Positions 41,973 to 52,790 are shown, numbered from the stretch's first letter. The stretch is 64,000 nucleotides of DNA from Symbiodinium kawagutii (GCA_009767595.1 VSDK01013984.1:108360-172359), one strand, 5' to 3'. Translations and numbers: made by a program. Notes: a model not told the origin generated them from the letters alone.

Positions 41973-42914
41973 CATTTGCAGCGGTTTTCCCTTCACAAAA
42001 AACACTATGTTTTCGCGAAATCAGGTTGGTCAACCAGAGGGTCGTCGAACAGCGCGCAGCAGCACCCTTTTTGGACTAGAAGCTATTTGCATGCTGATGA
42101 CCAGCGTCAGCTACTGGTCATGAGTGATTAATCATTGATCATCAGTAATTGGTCCCATTTGCTACTATGAATGGTAGAACCACATGACCAAACCCTATAC
42201 ATTTGGGGATAGATCCCCTCAACTATTTGGGCTGCGAGGGTGTCTTCTGAACAGTTGGATCTCCCGTTACTCACAAGCAACCATGAATAAGTAATGGAAC
42301 TAACCACTAGTTCCCTTTATCAATATATTGTATGGTCATGTTCAGAGTAGTTGATGGCTAATTGTTGGTGAACAAATCTAGTGGATCTACTATTTATTGC
42401 TGTTTCCAGGAAAGTTGATGATTAATTGTTGGTCAACCGTTAAAGTGCATTGTTTAAACCATCATCTCTACTGGAACTGCCGCTTATATACACTGTTACT
42501 TGTCAGTCAAATCCCACCAAAATCAAAATGTTTGATGGCGGTTCAATTTCATAATCAACCATCATCAACCATTCAAAACCACGTAAAGCCGCTACAAACC
42601 ACTAGAAACGAGTATAAACCATTATAAAACCACTATAAACCATCAAAAAGCGTGATAAACGATTATAAACAATTAAAAACTACTATCAACTTTCATAAAC
42701 CACCATAAGCATAGAAAAAAATCTGCACATTGACCCCTCTAAAGCACCACCCAACCACTAGAAACACCATGCCTTGACCACCAGCCCTGGTCACACCCAG
42801 GTGGGGTTGCTCCACGGGCGGTTGGCCATCAGAGACCCCTACCGAAGAGGCGGGCAGCGCCGGCAACCACCGGCAATCACCTGGCGTGGGCACTTCATGG
42901 GTTGATTTACTGCG
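41973..42914. other. AT-rich stretch with AAACCATNATAAA words
   Basis: From 42540 to 42710, degenerate ataaaccactataaaccat units. An island at 42780-42900 has a weak - frame (WLPALPASSVGVSDGQPP). No gene called. Confidence 0.35.
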
Positions 42915-43187
42915 TTGGGCCATGATGTTTCAAAGTTAGCTGGTGATTTGTGATAGTAACTGAACATTTGGAACAAAAACATGATATATATATATATATA
43001 ATTGATGATTGATATGTTTGATAGTTAGCTGATGATTTGTGATAGTAATATCATGTGACTATCATGTTTTTTGATCGTAGTATGGTTCTTAGCTGTTCTT
43101 TTGGTTGGGCCATGATAGTAACTGAAGATTTCCAACAAACAACAAACATGATATATACATAATTGATGATTGATATGTTTGATAGTT
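42915..43187. repeat. direct duplication of about 80-110 bp
   Basis: Block from tgggccatgatg to attgatgattgatatgtttg + atag (42917-43023) recurs at 43107-43186, with aacatgatatata in both. Confidence 0.7.
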
Positions 43188-43273
43188 TCAAACTTTAGTA
43201 TTTGTTGTTTTCATGATGAATATTTATCTTTCAAAATTTACTCTCATGTGTCAGTAATTGGACATATTGAGAT

Positions 43274-43275
43274 GA

Positions 43276-43347
<72 letters not shown>

Positions 43348-43373
43348 GTAGATAGGTAGATAGGTAGATAGAT

Positions 43374-43424
<51 letters not shown>

Positions 43425-43425
43425 C

Positions 43426-43471
<46 letters not shown>

Positions 43472-43486
43472 GATAGATAGATAGAT
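43274..43486. repeat. (GATA)n microsatellite
   Basis: About 50 units of GATA with a few GGTA, AGAA and GCTA variants. Confidence 0.97.
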
Positions 43487-44148
43487 AAAGATATATACAT
43501 ACACATTTACTAGGAACTAGTTTGTTATGTATCGTAAGATTATCATGCTAGGCAATTATTGTTTAGAAAAAAGGTACTTCGTTAGTATAGCCTGCAGTCG
43601 TTGAATCGTTGAATGGTGAAATGTTTATGGTAGCAAAGGTTATAGTTTCATCGTTGTTGGGACCTTGGAAATCACCTTTGTAGTCATTTTAGCTATCATC
43701 AACTACTATGATGAACTTATGGTTGATATTTGCTTGGCAATGATGGATGTTTCACAGCTCCCGAGAACACAACCAGGGGCTGATAGTGACTATATCTATA
43801 TACTGATGTGTTTGTCATCACTGAGGCTCGGTGTCACGAACCAACCAGGACATATTGACAGATCCATATCAATAAACCCTTGTATTTGATGGTAAGTTGT
43901 TTATCACTATAAATGATGAATATTGGATGATTTAGGGGTTCCCATTTTGAGAAACCACCAATGGTCAGAGCAGCATACCGATTTGAAATCAACAAATCCA
44001 CTGGTATCTGTAGCCTCCATCCCTAACTTATTCAGCAAAGAACCTGCAGCAACCAGGAGCAAAAAAATATCCACTGGTATCTCACCGGTCATTTGGTTCC
44101 ATCTCAAGAAACCTGGTTCCCATCCAACGGCAATCATGCTTTATCGAG
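43487..44148. other. non-coding stretch with M3 half-element
   Basis: M3 right half (ggatgatttaggggttccc, then attttgagaaaccacca) at 43925-43962. The + frame open from 43923 reaches the next exon but is poor before it. Confidence 0.4.
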
Positions 44149-44258
44149 GTCCAAGTACCGATCATGGGTGCACCAGTGGTTGCAGACCTAGCGTTGGTTC
44201 GCCCTCCAAGCTCTCGGTCTTGTATCATGAGCTCAGTTCGAAAACACTCCCTGTCAAG
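44149..44258 (+). CDS. internal exon (unidentified)
   Basis: Acceptor tttatcgag|, donor ctgtcaag|gtcaga. 36 codons plus 2 nt: VQVPIMGAPVVADLALVRPP, SSRSCIMSSVRKHSLS. Clean frame and good codon bias. Confidence 0.5.
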
Positions 44259-44501
44259 GTCAGAAGATCAGAATCATGGGTCGGAGGTGAAGAGACGTGC
44301 CTGCTCACTTGAAATGTAGAGACAAATCAATTACACTAGAGTTAGTTTCGGGGGTTGGAAGCTCCAAAAATGTGGTCCCATGTTTCTATTCATCATGGAA
44401 AACCGATTTTGATCTATGGACAACCTAAAGTTCGATCGTTTATCACTTAAACCGAACAAGCTTAGAGATGCATCATTTATACCTTGGTCGCATTTTATCA
44501 A

Positions 44502-44608
44502 ATGGCTATGGGTCAAAACCCTTAGTCCCCCTGGTTCCCCCATCATTAACCATTGTTTTCCCTATAGTTTGTTGCTAAATATTGATGGTTAACTCCTTGA
44601 CCCACTGC
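44502..44608 (+). mobile_element. M1 element before an acceptor
   Basis: atggctatgggtcaaaaccc to ccttgacccactgcct, with ccatcattaaccattgtttt + ccct inside. ttgaccca at 44597-44604 lies 20 nt before tttccaccag|. Confidence 0.75.
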
Positions 44609-44624
44609 CTAATCTTTCCACCAG

Positions 44625-44723
44625 CTCGGTGGCGCAGGTGAGCCCCCTCTGGAACTGAGTCTCTCGCCGGACACGTGGCTTGGGCCAGCGCACTTGGGAG
44701 ATAATCGACGTGCTGAATGGTGA
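44625..44723 (+). CDS. terminal exon right after M1 (unidentified)
   Basis: Acceptor atctttccaccag|. Phase-0 frame LGGAGEPPLELSLSPDTWLG, PAHLGDNRRAEW, TGA 44721-44723. Possibly continuous with the exon at 44149. Confidence 0.5.
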   Translation, partial: LGGAGEPPLELSLSPDTWLGPAHLGDNRRAEW

Positions 44724-45523
44724 ACCTCAATGGTTGGTACTTGGACGTGCAGGTGGGCGTTAAAAGTCGGATGTAACTTGAGCATACCATGGTGAATCGC
44801 CCGGTTATCATACCATATTGACCTATGTTGATAAATGAAAATCACAACTTCTTAACCATAGTGGTTGTAGTAGTGAATAACTTTCTTGAGATGAATTTAT
44901 ACCCCTACTATCATGGTTAGTGGCCCCAATTATTTGCGCAGTGGACATGTGTGCCATCCAAGTAGTGAACCATAATCATCCAGTGGTTTGGGAGGGCTGT
45001 GGCTGTCAGTTCGCAGGAGTAGGTTCAGAAAGGTCTAAGGATCCATGGTTTCAGCCCTTTCAGCATGCAACATGACATGATTAGTTTCATCATCTAGTTT
45101 CCTGGTTGGTATGATGTTTTGAGTCAATCATTGGCCAGCACACAGTTCAGCTGCAGTTTCATGGTGGATCCTACTCCTGCAAGATAGCTAAGTTGGCCCC
45201 CAGCTATTGTAGATATAGCTCGTCAAGTGGTTGCTAAACCGGTTTGTGACTTGGGGACCCCAACTTGTTACAACCGGCTGCAACAGCTCATCATGCGTTG
45301 GCCACTTGCTGCCGTATACTGCAACAAACACTAGTTCCATCGACCAGAATTGGTACCCCACGTTCTCCAACGCATTGTGCCAAGCTCCGCTCTTTTTTTG
45401 TTGTAGAAATCATCAGGCACTACTTGGGACACCTGGTAGTTTGTTTTTTTTTTAGTGGAAATGATCAGGTACTACCTGGGACACCAGCTGATCTCATCAG
45501 GTTCAAGAAATCACCAGCTTCTC
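44724..45523. other. non-coding stretch with a small direct repeat
   Basis: atcaggcactacttgggaca at about 45410 and atcaggtactacctgggaca at about 45466. No gene called. Confidence 0.35.
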
Positions 45524-45871
45524 ATGACGGTTCAACCCTCTGAGAGCTGGTGTCCGGCCAGCTTCGAACCAGGTGACCCTGTCGTTTCTTTTCCATGGCC
45601 GGCGCCCTTGTGAGCTGGCCAACAGGGTGCCGTGAGAGTTGCAACTTGGGCAGTGATGAGAAGCACCGGCGGTCTCCACCTGGCAAAAATTGACCATCCC
45701 AGCCATGATGTACACAGGCTGGTTGGTTTGCCAGCTTTTCCAGCCGAACCAGAGAAAAACACTTCAACCAACGGCATGGAGCTTGGAAGATCCTGGGATT
45801 TTGAAAATCAACTTGATGAAGTTGTCATTGTCATTGCTTGTCCCTGCCAATCTTTGCCAGGAATCAGCTAG
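45524..45871 (+). CDS. coding frame interrupted by one in-frame TGA (unidentified)
   Basis: MTVQPSESWCPASFEPGDPV, VSFPWPAPL, then TGA 45611-45613. The same frame resumes AGQQGAVRVATWAVMRSTGG, LHLAKIDHPSHDVHRLVGLP, AFPAEPEKNTSTNGMELGRS, WDFENQLDE and ends at TAG 45869-45871. A gtgagc donor (45610) overlaps the TGA and an aacag| acceptor lies at 45626, but an intron between them would be only about 17 nt. Could be two exons of different transcripts, a nonsense mutation, or a recoded TGA. Confidence 0.45.
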
Positions 45872-46646
45872 TCATAGCCAGCTAAGTACAACATCCCCAA
45901 CAAGATATCCCCAGTATCATTCCGCAACGATATCCCCAGTGGCCGGAGTTGTTTTCACCAGTGCTCACCTGTGCGCAGAATTCCTAACCATTTCAGCTGA
46001 GCGCTGGGTCGAGATGCGTTTCATTGCGCAGTGACCCACACGGTCTTGAAGACACTGCCCGGGAAGGCATCCCATTTCAGCACCCCAGGATTCCAATGAA
46101 AACTCGTGACTGAAATGAGATCCTACGACTCGGGCTTTACTGACTAAGTTTCTCCCATCGATTTTTCAAATTGCTTGGCTTAGATTTGCCTTGCCAGTGA
46201 GCACAGCTTGGTCGTTGGTGGTGCTACGTTTTCGTTGAAACTTTGGGGGTTCTTCAAGCTAAAGGGCCTCTTGGAGTGACATGGTCCATGAATGCATGTT
46301 GGTGGTGTGAAGTTGATTGCAAGTGGTAGTGTCCAGTAGCAGATGCTCCATGTGGTCATTTATGACTAAGTGTGGGCCTATGATGGTGGAATATGCGATA
46401 GATGGAGTTTCTGGGAATCTCAATAAGCTTCTATTTTTGTGGTGGGGGTGTTGCCATTCACCGACACTTCTGGACGATCACCTTTCAAGTTATTGCCCAT
46501 GTTTTTTTTTTAAATCTACTTGATAATGATTGATGATAACATGCTGTAGCCAATGATGATGTAGAGGAGGAGAGCGAGAGGGAAAGAGAGAGAGGCACAG
46601 CCGGAGAAAGAATAACAATTGGATCTGCGGAAATTCGCATCTTCAG
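45872..46646. other. non-coding stretch
   Basis: Frames around 45930-46034 and 46317-46523 are weak. A purine-rich run (gaggaggagagcgagaggga) at 46564-46604. No gene called. Confidence 0.35.
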
Positions 46647-46718
46647 ACCCAGACGTTCCGACTTCGGCGAATCACATCAGCTGAGCGGCATTGCGTTGCA
46701 GAAGTGGCGGTTATTTAA
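46647..46718 (+). CDS. small candidate terminal exon
   Basis: After cgcatcttcag|, frame TQTFRLRRITSAERHCVAEV, AVI, TAA. Confidence 0.3.
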   Translation, partial: TQTFRLRRITSAERHCVAEVAVI

Positions 46719-47543
46719 AAGGATGAAGCCAGATGAGTGCAACGTGCGTTGTTGTGACCCTCCGAGTGACATGTGGCAACCCAATGAATCTCAATGACAC
46801 GATTCCATGCAAAAAAAAACCTCATCAAGTCAGAAGCTTTATGAACTGATTGTGAAGCTTTGTATCCCCAAATCTGCCACAGTGATCACCATTCCTGCCA
46901 GATAAAGAGACATTAGATAGGTAACCTTAGATATCTTAGATGCTGCCAGAAATGAATGAAATCAACAAGAAGTTACTGCCGTGTAGATGCAACGGATGAA
47001 TCAATGGATGAACATTTACACAACCAATATTTGCAGACACTTGTTGACATAGCATGGTAATGCAGGACATAGTATGTTTAGTATGTATTTGCACAGAACA
47101 TGTTTGCCGCCTATGTTCTCATTTATTTGATTTTATTGGTACATTTGAATCCATTTGAATAGCCAAATGGTTTTGAGTTTTTACACAAGTATGTGACTCG
47201 TCCTCAGCCTTAGCTGAACCTTCGGGATGGCGATGATCATCGACGCCACACAGCTGCTCTAGCACCGAAGTCTATAGCTGGTTGGCACTAGCTATGACAG
47301 TCATGGCTTCCCAGCCATCCCCTGATTTTGTTGGTGGGTTGGAGGCTGAGTTGGAAAGGTATGAACTGAAAGGTATGATGTGCAACCATCAATCGATCAC
47401 TGCAAACCATTGCAAACTATGATTAACTATTCTTCTGCAACATGAATCTCCATCAACCACCATTAACCATCCTTACGCACCATGAATCTCCATCACTAAC
47501 CCAGCGATTCAACGATGTCAAACGCCATCATTGACCATCCAAG
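46719..47543. other. non-coding stretch
   Basis: AT-rich; a tiny island near 47225-47270 reads MAMIIDATQLL. No gene called. Confidence 0.35.
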
Positions 47544-47645
47544 TGCTGACATCAACCCACCTTTTGAGCTCCCTGAGGTGCACCTCTCGAACTTTTCCTG
47601 TGACTTGCTGGGGGAGGAGGTGCGGTGGCGAGGAAGGTCATGGTG
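47544..47645 (+). CDS. internal exon (unidentified)
   Basis: Frame ADINPPFELPEVHLSNFSCD, LLGEEVRWRGRS, ending at tcatggtg|gtgagc. Acceptor taken as catccaag|; the frame is also open further upstream. Confidence 0.45.
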
Positions 47646-48352
47646 GTGAGCCAAAAATTTGAAGCGCTTGTTGGAGTTGATGGAGTAGGCCGTGATGACC
47701 ACTGACTAAGCCATTGTGACTTAATAAGATCAATAATAAGAATTGATCAATGGTAAGCTGGCTGTTGACTAGTAACCACCATTAACTTAGTGAGATCAAT
47801 AATTGATAAATGGTGAACACGAACCAATAGTAAACCGAAAACCCACCATTATGAGTTTAACTGGCTATTGATGGCTAATGCACTGGTCAGTGAACAAGCC
47901 TTCGGAGGAGTGGTGGTGATACCGGCAACCGGATGGTGAACACGATTTCTGGCAGTCGAATTGTGGTTCTTTTCATCCAACTGGCAGCCATCTCGATTTT
48001 TTTTTTGAAAGTCGCGCAGTCATGTGGCGGAGTGTCATGACTCAACCCTTGCCCGCCAGTTTTTGTCATGTTCCATGGTGCGACCTGTTCGCAGCTCCTG
48101 TGGGGTGCTAGGATCTTCAAGTGGATCCATATTTGACGAAGCTTGGCGGCAAAGCTGTGCGAAACGATGGCGTTTGGCCTGGTTTTGCGCAGTTTTTTTG
48201 CCTCAGACTTTGAAGATTCATGGGCGCTCCAACTGGAAACATTCACTGTTGTGCTTAGTTATTGGTCGTTGTTCTTAGTTGCTTGTTGGCCGTCGGTTGC
48301 TGATGACTGTTGACATTAGTTTTGTTGCTGTTGAGTCCTCGATGCCCTGACC
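47646..48352. other. stretch with one possible exon
   Basis: After ctgttcgcag| (48095) a + frame reads SSCGVLGSSSGSIFDEAWRQ, SCAKRWRLAWFCA to gcgcag. A - frame overlaps it. Not called as a gene. Confidence 0.3.
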
Positions 48353-48547
48353 ATGGCTCAGTTGCCACATGACCCAAATGCCGGCTTGCAGAGTAGCTCT
48401 GGCGGTTTCCCCCCCAACACGAGCAGACCGTTTGTTGTTGTTGGGGGTGGCCTCAGGATCGATTTCGATAACTTCAAAGTTTTCAAGTCCAACGTGGAGC
48501 TCAATACCAGGACACAGCAACGTGATCAGACGTGTGCGCATGGTTGA
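48353..48547 (+). CDS. candidate first exon or ORF (unidentified)
   Basis: ATG 48353: MAQLPHDPNAGLQSSSGGFP, PNTSRPFVVVGGGLRIDFDN, FKVFKSNVELNTRTQ. Open to TGA 48545-48547, with a possible donor at cagcaac|gtgatc (48521). Disordered start followed by a beta-rich piece. Confidence 0.4.
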   Translation: MAQLPHDPNAGLQSSSGGFPPNTSRPFVVVGGGLRIDFDNFKVFKSNVELNTRTQQRDQTCAHG

Positions 48548-49273
48548 CGGTGCAAGGAAGGATCGTTGTCCTAGTAAGCTTGGCTTTGCTGTTCTGCTAA
48601 GCAGCCAGAAATGTTGTCATTCTGCGGGGAATGCACCTCACCTTCCATATGTTTACCCCAGAAGTTGGGATATGGGAGTTCGAAGCATCATCGCCATTAC
48701 ATAACCATTTGTCATCACCGTTTTTCACTTACTGACTGGGCATCATGAAGCATTCCCCTAATTACTAACCGTTTTACCATTACTCACGATCAACCATAAT
48801 GTACAACTCAGTGAGAAGAAGTAACGGGCAACTACCATCCATCATTCACCATGTTGTTGAATAGCTCAATTGTTCACCAGCCGCCATCATTCGAGTGGCA
48901 AGGTGCAGCTTGTGAATAACGGCTAGCAAGCTGTTTCTCCGTTTGTCCTCGGGATTTTGTTAGGTTTGCAATTGTCATTACTATTTTTTGATGAGAAGTT
49001 CCTGCAAGCTCTAAGCCACCCATTTTGGATCGGGAGAGCGGCCGTTAGGGTTTGAGATGTGAAGTTGTGGGCAATTTCGGGACAGGATTTCTTGGACAAT
49101 TTGTTTGGCGGACATCAGGTTAGCGGATAGAGCAACCGCCATGTTTGATGCAGATCCCTGTGGTTTGTTTTCTGAGGCTCCCCTCTGGTGAACCAACATA
49201 GCAATGGAAAATCACTTATTTTTAAGGGAAACCCTGGGATATCAGCTATAAATAGTGGATTTTTCATTGCCAG
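48548..49273. other. non-coding stretch
   Basis: No convincing island. Confidence 0.35.
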
Positions 49274-49416
49274 GTTACCAGCGGCTACCATTTCTATGGG
49301 GAACCGTGGGGCATGGACTGCGTCCATCAGCCCACCGGTGGACTGCAGGAGCCCCAGCTGGAGTTTCCGTGCGCGCTTCCATTACGAGATGCCAGGGAGC
49401 CCCATGGGCCCCGCGG
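49274..49416 (+). CDS. internal exon (unidentified)
   Basis: Acceptor tcattgccag|, donor cccgcgg|gtgacc. 47 codons plus 2 nt: VTSGYHFYGEPWGMDCVHQP, TGGLQEPQLEFPCALPLRDA, REPHGPR. The best of three frames open on +. The others run on to 49499 and 49608 and may hold a following exon. Confidence 0.5.
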
Positions 49417-49745
49417 GTGACCACGTGGGTTCAGCTGCGAAGCGCAGGTGTCACATGGCTGAGCCAAACCGTCGTGTCATGTGGCTATCCCATGCATAGG
49501 GAGGCCTCCGCGGTGGGCTCCCCAGTCATAAGGTTAGTCAAAATTCTTGAACGAGCAAATGTTGTATCATGTTGTATCTCACATGCCCTATGCTTCCAGT
49601 TTCCATGAGTAATCAGACGGTAGAACTGCCAGCTGGTTGTAGTTGGGGTTGTTTACATAAGGTAACTGGAAGAGTAGGGATATCTCTTATGGTAATCTTG
49701 GTAGACCAGCCTTGGGGGGGTCCACCTTGTGGAACACCGGCTGAG

Positions 49746-49850
49746 TCCCTACTTGGAAAAGCTGAAGAACCGATCTCTGCGTGTGCAATGCTTCAACAGG
49801 ACTGCGGGTTGCGCTTCCGCCGTTCAACCCAGCCATATGGAGCTTTTGAG
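49746..49850 (+). CDS. internal exon (unidentified)
   Basis: Acceptor caccggctgag|, donor gcttttgag|gtagat. 35 codons: SLLGKAEEPISACAMLQQDC, GLRFRRSTQPYGAFE. Good bias; phase 0 at both ends. Confidence 0.5.
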
Positions 49851-50416
49851 GTAGATGGATCACACCTAGCTACGTAATTTTAAAAGGCATGGAAATATTT
49901 GAAGAGACTGTAAGCTTTAATAGTAACAATTATAACAAGAATAATAGTAACAAATTTAATAGTGATAATAACAGTATGTAATTTTATAAGTGATGTATCT
50001 ACGTGTGTGTGTGTGTGTTTACATGCCTGTGTGTCGATTCATGTACATGGAGGATGGGCATGGTAAGGCCCTACTCGTCATAGCCAAATGCCACTCACTG
50101 ATCCAAGTGTGCTGGGCACAGAAATGGTGGGAAAACGTAGGGAAAACCATGGACAACCTACAGAAAGCCTGGGGGAAACCGACGGAAATGGCGGGAAAAC
50201 TTTTGGAAACTCTGAATAACTCTGATAATTGGTGGTTACAACAAGGGGGCTTCCAACGTAGATTTTCTCATCAACCAACCCAGTGACGAATGATCCACTG
50301 AATGCCAGTGTTTTCTTTGGCAGCCGCAGCCCCCATACTGCACTGGTATCCTGGTATCCTGGATATTTATCTAGTCATAGGCTGCGGGTAAGTGTTGGAG
50401 TCAATATACTTCATAG
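49851..50416. other. intron-like stretch
   Basis: A short (GT)n at 50002-50018. A repeated gggaaaac word (50128-50200) gives a 98-codon frame I do not trust. Confidence 0.35.
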
Positions 50417-50488
50417 CACCATGGAGTATTTGGGCGGTTCGGGAAGCAACCGGGTGGCCGGGTGGCCAAACTTTATCGGCATCCCCTG
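50417..50488 (+). CDS. small exon (unidentified)
   Basis: Acceptor acttcatag|, donor atcccctg|gtaatc. Frame TMEYLGGSGSNRVAGWPNFI, GIP. Confidence 0.4.
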
Positions 50489-50581
50489 GTAATCTAGTAT
50501 AGCTGGATAATCCTTCCTTGGCAGAAGGCTTATCTATTTGGAATGGCCATGTTCCATCATTGCTTTTCTTGACTACCGCAG

Positions 50582-50725
50582 GGCAACGCTTCACGATCAA
50601 CGGGGTACAGATTGTACACCGAATGCACCATTGCTACAAGTATGTCCAGTCAGAATGTTAGACATGTATGTGGCGGGGCCCCTTCAGCTGGGTTCAGAAA
50701 AGATACTAGTGCTCAGCTTGGCTGA
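50582..50725 (+). CDS. exon upstream of, and in frame with, the membrane-protein gene
   Basis: Acceptor ttttcttgactaccgcag|. Frame GNASRSTGYRLYTECTIATS, MSSQNVRHVCGGAPSAGFRK, DTSAQLG, TGA 50723-50725. The same frame then reads SKGLGSSSNGNSSSNRSSNG, I into the ATG at 50789. A gtatgt donor at 50640 would remove the TGA. So this may be an upstream exon of the 50789 gene or the end of the preceding one. Confidence 0.45.
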   Translation, partial: GNASRSTGYRLYTECTIATSMSSQNVRHVCGGAPSAGFRKDTSAQLG

Positions 50726-50788
50726 AGCAAAGGTCTTGGTAGCAGCAGCAATGGCAATAGCAGCAGCAATCGCAGCAGCAACGGCATA

Positions 50789-52102
50789 ATGGCGGAATTG
50801 CGAAGACTGTTGCATGATGACGATTCATCCGATGGCAGCGAAACGAATGGTGCAGCCGATGACGACGGTCCTGCCAAGTTGTTCAGTGGCCATCACCAGG
50901 CAGGCCCAGAATTTCAAGAAGACATCTATGATGCAGTGGCTGTGGCTGCCTTTGGTGGCATGTTCTTTGAAGTGTCAACCGGCTTCATCAGAGTTCATCC
51001 CCTTTGGACCCTGATCTTGGCTATTGTGTTGTTCCACTTCCAGCAGGCCGTGTTGCTGTATTTGTGCTTGGACCAAGACTTGGATCGACCAGTGCACGGT
51101 CAAGGTGCGGATGACGATAAAGATGATGCAGTAAAGCAGGTCTTGTTGCTGGCCAAACTCTGCATGATTTGTGCCATGTCGCTGGCATTGGTCCCAGAGC
51201 TGTTGGATGCCTTTCGTTTATTGCTGTTTTCGGTGAACCCCACCAACTGGACTTATATCCGCACAGCAGATCCCGGGCATCATAAGTTTTTTCGATGCAT
51301 TTGGTCATCTTGCTTCGTTGGCCCGATCGCAATCATCAGCCAAAGCATGAAGTTTCTGATTGCCTACATGGTGCAGCTGTATTCCGTCAGCATCATTTTG
51401 GCGTGTTCTTCCGTGGAGGATTGTATGTTCAATGCCTTAGCATTGCTGTTCATAGTGGAGTTGGACAATCAGTTCCTGACCACTGTGCAGAGAGTCTTCC
51501 ACTTCAAGTTTGACATCCAAAACGTGAAGTTCTCTCCCACAAAGGCTGGAGTGATCGAGTTTTTGCTGACATCGCTGGTATTCATTTGGATGTATTGGCA
51601 GGTCTTCTTTAGCGTGTTCTATTCCTTGAAAACTGACACGCTGCCAATGGCCCGGGACGTGTGCTTCTTGTGGGAGCTGACCCAGGGTACCAGCTGGCTG
51701 GGTGGATTAGTCCGTAACATCTTGCGATTCATGAGTTTGGAAGGCAAGCCCAATACAATCTTGAACCATTTGTGTAATCCCCGCTACGGCGGATACTGTA
51801 ATGAAAGATTCCATCGAATGACACCGCATGACATGTATGACTTGATCCTGGAGACACCTTCGTCGGCCATAATCAGCATGAGCATTTTTGCCACGATCGT
51901 TTTGATTCCTCAGATTTTTCAGCTGGTATGGGTCTTGCTGCAGCGGCAAAACGGCCCCCAGACATGTTGTGACATGGCCATTGATGGGTGCCTACAAGGA
52001 CTCGAGGAAACAACTTCTGAGTCACTCAGGATGAGAATGCACAAATTGGAACAAGAACTGCAGGAGGTCAAGTTGCAGATGGCCACAGCAAAGTTGCCGT
52101 GA
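50789..52102 (+). CDS. polytopic membrane protein of unknown function (437 aa, uninterrupted)
   Basis: Acidic cytosolic-type start (LLHDDDSSDGSETN). Hydrophobic stretches fall at about residues 70-94, 115-140, 168-205, 213-228, 255-279 and 357-385, so four to six membrane spans are likely. The segment NALALLFIVELDNQFLTT (215-232) resembles a block I recall from dinoflagellate membrane proteins of unknown function; I cannot confirm it. The C-terminus (LRMRMHKLEQELQEVKLQM) is a short coiled coil. Cys/His/Tyr cluster CNPRYGGYCNERFH at 329-342. ATG 50789 is the first in frame after TGA 50723. Codons favour TTG, GTG and GCA. No channel or transporter signature seen; function open. Confidence 0.85.
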   Translation: MAELRRLLHDDDSSDGSETNGAADDDGPAKLFSGHHQAGPEFQEDIYDAVAVAAFGGMFFEVSTGFIRVHPLWTLILAIVLFHFQQAVLLYLCLDQDLDRPVHGQGADDDKDDAVKQVLLLAKLCMICAMSLALVPELLDAFRLLLFSVNPTNWTYIRTADPGHHKFFRCIWSSCFVGPIAIISQSMKFLIAYMVQLYSVSIILACSSVEDCMFNALALLFIVELDNQFLTTVQRVFHFKFDIQNVKFSPTKAGVIEFLLTSLVFIWMYWQVFFSVFYSLKTDTLPMARDVCFLWELTQGTSWLGGLVRNILRFMSLEGKPNTILNHLCNPRYGGYCNERFHRMTPHDMYDLILETPSSAIISMSIFATIVLIPQIFQLVWVLLQRQNGPQTCCDMAIDGCLQGLEETTSESLRMRMHKLEQELQEVKLQMATAKLP

Positions 52103-52537
52103 TGTGGTGTGAATTTTCTTTCTAAGATCGCTCACTTGCAAAGTCAAGTTGGCACAGAGTTCCCAAGATGGGAACGCAGAACTGTCTCGAGTATCTTCAC
52201 TGTATTGGCGTTAAACTACAAGAAATAGTGCAGTGAGCAGAGGGACTGTGTATTCCTTGGTATGCTTTGTGGTTCATTTTGCTCGATGTGCCACACTGCA
52301 ACATCTATGAAACCTTTGTGCTGCTGGTTTCACACAGACCCCCCAGGACCAAAAAAGGTGTGGGAAAATAATACTAGGGTCAATTACTCTCATTCATGAT
52401 AGATGAATATGTAGCATAAATTAGCAGAAAAATCGCCCAAAAAATACGTACATCTGCACGCATAGAGTCTATAGGCTATAGGCACACGCCACGTACAAAC
52501 TATAGGAAAGATATAGCTGTAGCTGTTACCGATTGAT
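52103..52537. other. 3' flank of the membrane-protein gene
   Basis: No coding island. A ggtgtgggaaaataatactag block near 52360; no recognisable polyadenylation signal (dinoflagellates usually lack AATAAA). Confidence 0.4.
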
Positions 52538-52656
52538 GTGGCTACGGATCAAAACCATGTACCCCCGGTTCCCCTATCATTAACCATTGTTTCCCTTAGT
52601 ATTGATGGTCATTATCCCCCATGAAATTGGTTGGTTGATATTGACCCATAGCCATA
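52538..52656 (+). mobile_element. M1 element with a following half-copy
   Basis: gtggctacggatcaaaacca to gatattgacccatagccata. A second end (ggtattgacccatagccta, 52751-52769) lies 28 nt before the acceptor ggtgcag| at 52790. Confidence 0.75.
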
Positions 52657-52790
52657 TCTAGCTGGTATATCCACGACTATTGTTGGTTATTATCCCCTAT
52701 CATGAACCATCAACTAGCTAGTTAAACCATTGTTATTGGTTGGTTGGTATGGTATTGACCCATAGCCTAAGGCAACTGTGTTTGGTGCAG

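Noticed and set aside
50700..50740. cttggctgaag as a relic spliced-leader sequence
   Set aside because: Only a short partial match to the dinoflagellate leader as I recall it; no donor follows.
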